Assembly (NCBI GenBank): GCA_903835275.1
Contig: CAILMK010000420.1
Coordinates: forward strand, 1 to 6,720
Source: an uncultured bacterium
GTDB lineage: Bacteria; Bacteroidota; Bacteroidia; CAILMK01
Length of the DNA: 6,720 nucleotides
Direction of reading: 5' to 3'
The notes under the pieces: generated by a model
What the model saw: the letters and a program-made list of their open reading frames with translations, nothing else
Databases searched by the model: none
What the model was told of the DNA's origin: nothing
Part shown: positions 1 to 5,943 of the stretch, piece by piece
Layout of the letters: every line of letters begins with the position of its first letter
Numbering within the stretch: the first letter of the stretch is position 1
Position numbers and translations under genes: made by a program

Positions 1-47
1 TAAATTTATTCATAACCTAAATCAGTTCTAAATTTCCAAATACTTAA
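1..47. other. Short flank downstream of the TonB-dependent receptor
   Basis: This is the AT-rich sequence after the receptor stop codon on the minus strand. I see no stem-loop followed by a T-run here, so no intrinsic terminator is visible before the window ends. A CTAAAT hexamer occurs twice close together (about 17-22 and 29-34), but it is too short to interpret. Whether a SusD-like or other partner gene lies downstream of the receptor cannot be judged from this window. Confidence 0.5.
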
Positions 48-3000
48 TTAAAATGAATAGCTTAAACCTAAGCGTACAACGCGTGGCGAACCATAATTAC
101 CAGGTGCCAGCAATCGTGTATTATATTGATCCACAAATGCCTGGCGTGCAGTAAGATCAGCTATATTACTCAGCTCTTTTTGTCCTTCAGCCGAAGCCAA
201 ATAACCATCGTCATCAGGTCTGCCAGTGTAGTGATAAACGGCGATTATGTTTTGAATGTTAAATAAATTCTGAACAGTAACCCTTACGTTCAGGTAATGC
301 TGTTGCCCCCTGAAGCCGCTATTTTCCATGTTCTTTTTAGATCTAATAAGAATATCCTTGTCGTAAGTAAGGTCAAGCCTGTAATTCCATGGAAGCCTTG
401 TATCATTTGGCTCTCCTAAAAGGGTGGTACGTTGGGCTACCCCTAATTCTACAGCAGTAGTTACATTTGACTGGCGGGAATAAGGCATACCGGAACTTGC
501 AGTACCAAGAATAAAGAATCCTCCGTTTTCAAACAGTCCATGGTATATATTATCCATCAAAACACTCCAACTGCCCTGCCTGTCTGTAGTAGGCCCCTGG
601 TATTCTCCACCAACACCGAAACGGTAATCTAAAGTAGCATTCAGCCTGTGGCGCACGTCATAATCCAAAGGAAGCGGTGTACGCAGGTTAGGCTGTCCGG
701 CTTCTATCAGGGCATTCTGGGAACCACTATTGGAACCGGTACCGTTTGCAAACTGCAAACCATAATTTGCCTTAAAGGCAACACCTGCGCTGTTTACCCT
801 TCTGTAGTCATAAATTAAATTGACGCCTTTCACTGTACCAAAGTCAATATTATCAAAAGTGGTATAGCTCGTTACAGGATAGGCAAAATGGAGTTGGCGT
901 ATCTGGATTTCGTCCTTCATTTCACTGTAATTTGCCTCAAGGGTAATTACACTGTTCTTTGATAAGGTTTGCTTGAAACCGATCTGGTAATTGATACGGG
1001 TTTCAGGCTTCAGGTCAGGATTATTAATTGCGTTTGTGGAACGTTCCTTCAGGAAGTAATAATCTTCTATTGTGAAAATATTATCAGTCTTAGGGCGCTG
1101 ACTTAATATGTCATAATTTGCATAGAATACAGCTACTTCCGAGATAGGGAAAGAGAATAAAATACGAGGAGAGTAGTTTGTTTGCGGAGTATATTGCCTG
1201 AAGGATGCCGCAATTGGTTTGCTGAGATCTGTTTTTGAAAGGCCTGCAGCATTAAGATATGGTGTAAGCTGTCCGCCGTTCAGGTTGGCAAGGTAGGTTA
1301 CATCCGTTACCTGCTTACCTGTGGCATCGTACCAATTGTTAGTAACCGGATCGCGATAGCCAATAGGAGCAGCAGTTGGATTCAATGGATCATTTACATA
1401 CGGAACAAAGTTGCTACCGATATTCCCCGGCTTGATGTATTTATTAGCCCCGAAATATTTTCCGTCGATGTCTCCTGCTGTAAATGTAGGCAAAAGCGAA
1501 TAAGGGTCTTTCAGTACCGGCTGGTTGGCATCATATCGGTCTATACGTAAGCCAAGGCGGAAATTGATCCCGTAAAAATCGAACTGGTCCTGAATATATC
1601 CTGCTATGTATATCGGTTGGAATGCAGCAATATACCTATGCACACTATCTAAAAGGAAGTCATCTACAGTAAGTTTTTTAGTGGGTTTATTACCCAGGTA
1701 ATCATACCCATAGTATCCCACATAAGAACTACCCTGGTTGAGCAATTCATCTGCTGAGAACATATTCAACTTGCCCGTTGGCCTTCCATGCGCTGCAAGG
1801 TAATTTGACATATTGTTATAATCGCCCGGATTATACCCGTCTGTATTTACATAAGATTCACTGTTGATTGGCTTGCCATGTATATCGGTTGCACCTTTGC
1901 TCTCAAGGTATTCCCTGATGTTTTTGTCAAAGGTTGCCTGGTTGGCAGATTGGAATTTGTAATTAATGGTATCGAGGAAGTTTCCGTATTTATCATATAT
2001 TGAATCCTTCTTCAAGGTATCCACTGATAAATGTGCATTTGCCAACTGACGCGCCAATGTCCAAAGACCTACAGGTGCTACAGTATAACCACTTTGCACC
2101 CTCTGCTCATAATTGAAGCCAAATTTAAAGGCGTGCTGTTTGATCTGGAAAGCACCCGAAAAATATACATTGAACTGATCTGTTTCTGATTTACTTACAG
2201 TCCCATAAACGCTGCCGGGTGCGGACCAAAGGGCGTTAATATTAGGAGGTGACTGTCCGTTGATAAGTCCGCCTTCATTTGAAATTTGTTGGAGGTTACC
2301 TACCGTTGAGGTGTTTCTGAAATATTCACTGGTATAATTCTCAGCAGTACCAAGGACGCCACCCGGCTTAAATTTTACAGAGTCAATGCCATAATTCCCC
2401 TGACGGGAAATATGAAGCGGGTCTGCCTGGTAATTGGTATACTGCCTGTGTGTATATACATCAAACTGACCAATATAGCCATATTTAAAGTAATCATCTT
2501 TCAGGTTTTGATCCTGAGTGGTAACTTTATAGATTTGATAATCCGCCTGGATGGAATATGAAACCCCCGATACAATGGATTTAGGATCCGTAGCAATATT
2601 TTGCTTGAAGCGCACATAACCCCTGTAAGTTTCAAAGATTTGCTGAGGATTATTGTCCGAATTGAACATACTGAATGTATTGACTAATGACAAGCCGGTA
2701 TTATAGTTGGCAGATCCATAAGCAGTCACTGTTATGCTTGGTGTAGGCTGGTAATCCAGTTTCCCAATGAATGAATATGCCTGGCCTGCAGTATTAGGAT
2801 GGTAGGGAACCGTATGCATATCACTCTTATTGACATACGTAGCAGAAGGAACATATATATTTGTATTAAAAGAATTGGGATCTGTAGTTTTAGGAATAAG
2901 AACTATTGGATTGGTTTGCAATGCTGAAAGCACACTCGGTGTGGCTGTATAAATTGGAACCCCAGAAGGGCTACCATCCTTTGTAAAGTTTACAGAACCG

Positions 3001-3899
3001 GATACGAAATAATCCATGAGTGGGCGCGAAGGAACGGAATCCCCTTTGGCGTCTACTCCTTTCTTGGTTCTCAATAAAGGACCGCTTAGATATCCATCAA
3101 AATAATTGTATCCATAAGCATCAAGAAATTGTGATGAGAGGGCATTAAAGCCTCCTGAAAAAATACCTGTTGGCCCTTTGCTGGTCACCGTAATAATACC
3201 TCCGGTAGCATCTCCGTATTCAGCGCCAATTCCCGAACTGAGAACAGTAGATTGTTCAATGGAGCCTTGCGGCATACCAAGTGAACTACCGCCGATAATC
3301 TTTACACCATCTATATAATAAACAGTACCTTCTACACGGGCACCTCCAAGGCTAATTTGCCCACCGGTGGAAATCACTCCTGTTTGCGCATTAAGAAGGT
3401 AATTAACCCCTTGCCCGGATGCATGCTTAAAAGCATCCTTGTCAATAGTCCTCACATTTGGATTGCCCTTATCAATTAATGGCGTTATAAAGTGGATCAC
3501 TTCAACATTACCTAATGTCTTCCCCTTTAATTCCATTTTAATATCTAGGGTCTGAATCTGGTCAGCATTAAGTCCTACGCCCAATATTTTTGATTTTTCA
3601 AAAGAAATCTTTGTTACAATAACACTATCCAAAGTACCTGGCTGCAAACCGGTAATATTATATTTACCGTTTTCATCGGTCAATTTTGCACCTTTCAGGT
3701 TTCCTCCGGAGTAAGCCCTGACAATAGCCTCTTCAATAGGCTCATTTGACGGATCTGTAACAATTCCTTTCAGGCCAGCGTCCTGTGTTTGTGAAAAGGC
3801 TGGTAAAGATAGGGAGCCGAAGAGGAAAGTTAATAGTAAATGCCTGAGCTTCATCTTGTTTAGTTTAAATTTACGTCTGTGTTTGCTTGTCGTTGCCAT
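48..3899 (-). CDS. TonB-dependent outer-membrane receptor with N-terminal carboxypeptidase-regulatory-like domain (Oar-like)
   Basis: A complete 1283-residue outer-membrane receptor expected to import a ligand using energy from TonB-ExbB-ExbD; the ligand is unknown. A basic N-terminus and hydrophobic stretch (about 17-35) end at Ala-Phe-Ser, with likely Sec cleavage after Ser36. Residues about 41-124 form a CarboxypepD_reg-like beta-sandwich (GIVTDPSNEPIEEAIV, TDENGKYNITGL). Residues about 145-241 are the plug (YYIDGVKI, GAEYGDATGGIITVTSKG). The rest is the beta-barrel, with NPDLKPE near residue 960, family-like segments YGYDYLGNKP (about 730) and GLRIDRYDANQ (about 782), and a C-terminal Phe (LGLSYSF) as expected for Bam-dependent barrels. 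I see no cysteine, as is common in outer-membrane barrels. It is longer than a typical SusC (about 1000 residues). No SusD is visible, but the downstream side leaves the window. I use the Met at 3899; Met16 (3854) directly precedes a standard signal peptide and is a real alternative. The family call is strong and the substrate is unknown. Confidence 0.93.
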   Translation of the reverse strand: MATTSKHRRKFKLNKMKLRHLLLTFLFGSLSLPAFSQTQDAGLKGIVTDPSNEPIEEAIVRAYSGGNLKGAKLTDENGKYNITGLQPGTLDSVIVTKISFEKSKILGVGLNADQIQTLDIKMELKGKTLGNVEVIHFITPLIDKGNPNVRTIDKDAFKHASGQGVNYLLNAQTGVISTGGQISLGGARVEGTVYYIDGVKIIGGSSLGMPQGSIEQSTVLSSGIGAEYGDATGGIITVTSKGPTGIFSGGFNALSSQFLDAYGYNYFDGYLSGPLLRTKKGVDAKGDSVPSRPLMDYFVSGSVNFTKDGSPSGVPIYTATPSVLSALQTNPIVLIPKTTDPNSFNTNIYVPSATYVNKSDMHTVPYHPNTAGQAYSFIGKLDYQPTPSITVTAYGSANYNTGLSLVNTFSMFNSDNNPQQIFETYRGYVRFKQNIATDPKSIVSGVSYSIQADYQIYKVTTQDQNLKDDYFKYGYIGQFDVYTHRQYTNYQADPLHISRQGNYGIDSVKFKPGGVLGTAENYTSEYFRNTSTVGNLQQISNEGGLINGQSPPNINALWSAPGSVYGTVSKSETDQFNVYFSGAFQIKQHAFKFGFNYEQRVQSGYTVAPVGLWTLARQLANAHLSVDTLKKDSIYDKYGNFLDTINYKFQSANQATFDKNIREYLESKGATDIHGKPINSESYVNTDGYNPGDYNNMSNYLAAHGRPTGKLNMFSADELLNQGSSYVGYYGYDYLGNKPTKKLTVDDFLLDSVHRYIAAFQPIYIAGYIQDQFDFYGINFRLGLRIDRYDANQPVLKDPYSLLPTFTAGDIDGKYFGANKYIKPGNIGSNFVPYVNDPLNPTAAPIGYRDPVTNNWYDATGKQVTDVTYLANLNGGQLTPYLNAAGLSKTDLSKPIAASFRQYTPQTNYSPRILFSFPISEVAVFYANYDILSQRPKTDNIFTIEDYYFLKERSTNAINNPDLKPETRINYQIGFKQTLSKNSVITLEANYSEMKDEIQIRQLHFAYPVTSYTTFDNIDFGTVKGVNLIYDYRRVNSAGVAFKANYGLQFANGTGSNSGSQNALIEAGQPNLRTPLPLDYDVRHRLNATLDYRFGVGGEYQGPTTDRQGSWSVLMDNIYHGLFENGGFFILGTASSGMPYSRQSNVTTAVELGVAQRTTLLGEPNDTRLPWNYRLDLTYDKDILIRSKKNMENSGFRGQQHYLNVRVTVQNLFNIQNIIAVYHYTGRPDDDGYLASAEGQKELSNIADLTARQAFVDQYNTRLLAPGNYGSPRVVRLGLSYSF

Positions 3900-3939
3900 G
3901 ACCTGTTTTGTTGGTAAGCGGTGTTTAACATTATGAATA

Positions 3940-3947
3940 CAAAGTTA
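3940..3947 (-). promoter_or_regulatory. Candidate -7 promoter element for the receptor gene
   Basis: Read on the minus strand this is TAACTTTG, a full match to the Bacteroidota sigma factor -7 consensus TAnnTTTG. It lies about 40 bases before the receptor start at 3899, giving an expected leader of roughly 35 bases. The -33 position, about 19 bases further upstream (near 3967-3972), has a T-rich TTTC-type sequence rather than a clean TTTG, so that half is weak. The position agrees with the start at 3899 but does not exclude Met16. No transcript data are available here. Confidence 0.45.
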
Positions 3948-4004
3948 AACGACCCGCTCGAAGTGCGAAAAAACATATTTGACCATTTATCAGGCACTTT
4001 TCCC

Positions 4005-4033
4005 CTTTTGAGGTCTGCTTTTAACCTCAAAGG
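4005..4033. repeat. Imperfect inverted repeat, candidate operator or hairpin
   Basis: TTTGAGGT (4007-4014) is the exact reverse complement of ACCTCAAA (4024-4031), separated by 9 bases. A T-G wobble and a C-G pair extend the stem to 10 pairs. No T-run follows on either strand, so it does not look like a terminator. It lies upstream of the candidate receptor promoter, roughly 60-90 bases beyond the -7 element, where an activator or repressor site could sit. Chance occurrence in AT-rich DNA is possible. Confidence 0.35.
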
Positions 4034-4453
4034 ATTGGAAATCATGCTTTTGACAAATGAATCAACAAACCTTTTATCACTTCGCCGCCTCTATACTCTC
4101 GATAAAGACATTACCTGACAATGCAGGAAACTGGCTTCAAAGCTATAAATGATTATTGACTTAGCAAAAAAATTTTATCAACCGGCACTTATCCACCTTA
4201 TCCCATACTATATATTTACTAATTGAGTAATGAATGGAAATTAAAATTTGGGATGCCTGCTCGTCGAAAAAAAGATATTTTTATTTTTGGGAGGAAACCA
4301 AAGGAGCTGTTTTTTCATAAGGCATTCATTACCAACAATTTTATTTGTTTAATCCATGTTTTTATGGTTCATTTAAAGCCCCGTTTAACCAAATCTTCAT
4401 AAGTTTCCGATAAACGACAAAAATTGTATTTCACCACGGAATTAAAATTTTTC

Positions 4454-4461
4454 TAAATTTG
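4454..4461 (+). promoter_or_regulatory. Candidate -7 promoter element for the first protease gene
   Basis: TAAATTTG fits the Bacteroidota -7 consensus TAnnTTTG exactly and lies about 60 bases before the start codon at 4522. The predicted leader is about 50-55 bases. The nearest upstream TTG (4424-4426) is 27 bases away, longer than the usual spacing of roughly 19-20, so the -33 half is poor. AGG at 4517-4519 is too close to the ATG to be a good ribosome-binding site; an A-rich leader without a strong Shine-Dalgarno is normal in this phylum. Confidence 0.45.
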
Positions 4462-4521
4462 TAACCTACTTATCTCCCTTTATCAAGTCTAAGGGTTGAT
4501 GCGTTTAAAATTAAACAGGTT

Positions 4522-5808
4522 ATGAAAAATTTGAATTCAATGAATAAATACTTTTGGCTTGTACTTCTAAGCCTTGCAGCGTTTACGCGCGTAGATGCGC
4601 AGTATTCGATTTGCGGTTCTGACGAATACTACCAGCAGCAGATCAAGAAAAATCCACAAATTGAACAGGACAGGATTAATTCTGACATTCAGACACGCGC
4701 TGTCATGTATGGAGGTGCGGCCTCCAAGGTTTCCATTTCCCCTGATGCGGAATTGCTTATCCCGGTGGTTTTCCATATTATTACAACAGCGACCCATCCG
4801 GTGACTACAAACCTTTCCGCCTGCAAGGACCAGATCAGGAGATTGAATGAGGACTATAGTGCCACCAATTCTGATACAACCAATATACGCCCTATTTTCA
4901 AAAGCAGGCTCGGTAACGCACATATCAGATTTATTTTGGCAACAAAGGATCCTCAAGGTAATCCTACTACAGGAGTAACGAAAGATACTTCCATATTGAC
5001 CTATCAGGCAGGTGACAGTGTTAAATCAGTTATAGACTGGGACCACAACTTCTACCTGAATGTTTGGGTAGTATCCAATATTAACTCAAGTTCCCTTCCG
5101 AAAGGAAGCACCATTGCCGGATACGCTGTATTCCCATGGGACGGAGTACGCAGGGGCAAATCCGATGGTGTTGTAATAGACCATAATTTTGTGGGTTATA
5201 CTACCGACCGTACCCTTACCCATGAAATAGGGCATATCCTTGGTTTGTACCATACATTCCAGGGTGGTTGCACCATTGGTGATGAAATAGATGATACCCC
5301 TCCTGTAACGGCAGCAAACCTTAGCAAATGTAATAGCTGGCCTACTTCTGATACAACAATCAATACATGCCATAATGATGTTCCTGATCTTCCGGATATG
5401 CTTGAAAATATCATGGACTATGCTTCCTGTAAAGTAATGTTCACCAAGGAACAGGTAGTAAGGATGCGTCTTTACCTGACCACCAACCGTGTATCATTAT
5501 TTTATTACAATACTGTTGCAGGAATTGCGAATGAAGCTTCTCTTAATACTGCAGCCATTTCTGTATTCCCGAATCCTACCACTGAAAACTTCACCGTTGA
5601 AGCAAATGGAATCAGTGCAGGTAAAACTGTACATATCAAATGCTACGATATGATGGGCAGGCTTCATCTTGACCAGGCGGTTGTAGCCAGCTCTGAAGGT
5701 GATTTTACCCAACAAATAGATGGTAGCCAGATCATTCCGGGCGTTTACAAAATAGTTTTGTACGAAGGAAATGAAATGAAAGCTGTAAAGTCCCTCGTTA
5801 AGGAATAA
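4522..5808 (+). CDS. Secreted M43-family (pappalysin/cytophagalysin-like) zinc metalloprotease with T9SS sorting domain
   Basis: A complete 428-residue secreted endopeptidase. Residues 1-26 are a Sec signal peptide (core FWLVLLSLAAF, Asp-Ala before cleavage at Gln27). Residues 27 to about 79 look like a propeptide carrying CGSDEY at 31-36, whose Cys31 could be a latency (cysteine-switch) residue. The catalytic domain spans about 80-328. HEIGHILGLYH (His234, Glu235, His238, Gly241, His244) fits the metzincin zinc site HExxHxxGxxH, and NIMDY with Met298 is the expected Met-turn. Cys250, Cys270, Cys283 and Cys303 have the spacing of the two M43 disulfides. GDEIDDTPPV after the active site is typical of the family and may bind calcium. 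Residues about 345-428 are a type A T9SS sorting domain, with FPNPT at 349-353 and a PGVYKIVLY strand near the end. Extracellular or surface location is therefore inferred; the substrate is unknown. The start at 4522 is preferred over Met7 because the paralog downstream also begins MKNL. Confidence 0.94.
   Translation: MKNLNSMNKYFWLVLLSLAAFTRVDAQYSICGSDEYYQQQIKKNPQIEQDRINSDIQTRAVMYGGAASKVSISPDAELLIPVVFHIITTATHPVTTNLSACKDQIRRLNEDYSATNSDTTNIRPIFKSRLGNAHIRFILATKDPQGNPTTGVTKDTSILTYQAGDSVKSVIDWDHNFYLNVWVVSNINSSSLPKGSTIAGYAVFPWDGVRRGKSDGVVIDHNFVGYTTDRTLTHEIGHILGLYHTFQGGCTIGDEIDDTPPVTAANLSKCNSWPTSDTTINTCHNDVPDLPDMLENIMDYASCKVMFTKEQVVRMRLYLTTNRVSLFYYNTVAGIANEASLNTAAISVFPNPTTENFTVEANGISAGKTVHIKCYDMMGRLHLDQAVVASSEGDFTQQIDGSQIIPGVYKIVLYEGNEMKAVKSLVKE
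5554..5805 (+). other. T9SS type A C-terminal sorting domain (within the first protease)
   Basis: These codons encode residues 345-428. The segment starts with AISVFPNPTTENFTVEA, which has the conserved Pro-Asn-Pro turn. It continues through KCYDMMGR and ends with GVYKIVLYEG and KSLVKE, the usual order in Por secretion system sorting domains (TIGR04183 type). By family knowledge this domain directs passage across the outer membrane through the type IX system and is normally removed by the PorU sortase, leaving the protease released or attached to surface polysaccharide. It follows the catalytic domain directly, with only a linker of about 16 residues. Confidence 0.88.
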
Positions 5809-5830
5809 TACTAAGCAATTAAAAATATTG

Positions 5831-5866
5831 AAATCCCGCTGAGTGTGAACTCAGCGGGATTTTTTT
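5831..5866 (+). terminator. Strong intrinsic terminator after the first protease gene
   Basis: A perfect 14-pair stem (5831-5844 with 5849-5862) has a GTGA tetraloop and a GC-rich core (TCCCGCTGAG). A run of seven T (5860-5866) begins inside the stem and continues past it. It starts 22 bases after the stop codon at 5808. The structure should end transcription of the first protease before the second, which argues against a simple two-gene operon. Confidence 0.92.
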
Positions 5867-5880
5867 GTTTGGTAAATCCC

Positions 5881-5888
5881 TATTTTTG
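5881..5888 (+). promoter_or_regulatory. Candidate -7 promoter element for the second protease gene
   Basis: TATTTTTG matches the Bacteroidota -7 consensus TAnnTTTG and lies 55 bases before the start codon at 5944, nearly the same distance as in the first protease gene. TTTG sequences at 5864-5867 and 5868-5871 lie closer than the usual -33 spacing, so that half is uncertain. It starts only 14 bases after the terminator T-run, so the -33 region would fall within the terminator tail. Confidence 0.45.
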
Positions 5889-5943
5889 CATTTTAAAAGG
5901 GACAAATTTCTTCCTGAAAATCAAATTTAAACAAAACACCTCA

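Larger units (their letters stand above)
3900..4521. other. 622-base divergent intergenic region without a convincing gene
   Basis: This AT-rich region separates the divergently transcribed receptor and protease genes. It holds the candidate receptor promoter at 3940-3947 (minus), an imperfect inverted repeat at 4005-4033, and the candidate protease promoter at 4454-4461 (plus). A further TAnnTTTG match, TATTTTTG at 4282-4289, lies in an A/T-run stretch and may be chance. Short open frames exist (3921-4118 plus, 3860-4045 minus, 4253-4402 plus). None has a recognisable product, a good start region or a family motif, so I do not call them. The weak dyad CGTTTA/TAAACG (4382-4387 and 4411-4416) sits upstream of the protease promoter. 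At 622 bases the region is long for a divergent promoter region and could hide a small RNA or regulator sites. Confidence 0.6.

Noticed and set aside
48..3899. SusC-type glycan importer assignment for the receptor
   Set aside because: The receptor is longer than usual SusC proteins, no SusD or glycoside hydrolase is visible, and its conserved segments look more like the Oar-like group. A glycan substrate cannot be supported.
3860..4045. 61-codon minus-strand open frame
   Set aside because: It overlaps the start of the receptor gene in another frame and covers the candidate promoter. Its predicted protein shows no family features.
3921..4118. 65-codon plus-strand open frame in the divergent region
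   Set aside because: It overlaps the likely receptor promoter and leader, has no recognisable motif or start signal, and is overlapped by another equally unconvincing frame on the other strand.
4282..4289. TATTTTTG as an additional plus-strand promoter
   Set aside because: It matches the -7 consensus but lies in an A/T-run stretch where such matches are expected by chance. No TTTG lies at a suitable upstream distance and no gene starts shortly downstream.
4253..4402. 49-codon plus-strand open frame (begins MPARRKKDIFIF)
   Set aside because: Its Lys/Phe/Ile-rich composition is what AT-rich noncoding DNA gives. No ribosome-binding site, promoter at proper spacing or known homolog is recognisable.
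4567..5715. Minus-strand and alternate-frame open frames inside the first protease gene
   Set aside because: They are shadows of a gene with a complete signal peptide, intact active site, Met-turn and sorting domain. Their own translations show no domain features.
4522..5808. Lipoprotein reading of the first protease because of an early Cys (Cys31)
   Set aside because: The Cys follows AQYSI and does not sit in a lipobox directly after the hydrophobic core. A Sec signal peptidase I site at Ala26/Gln27 fits better.
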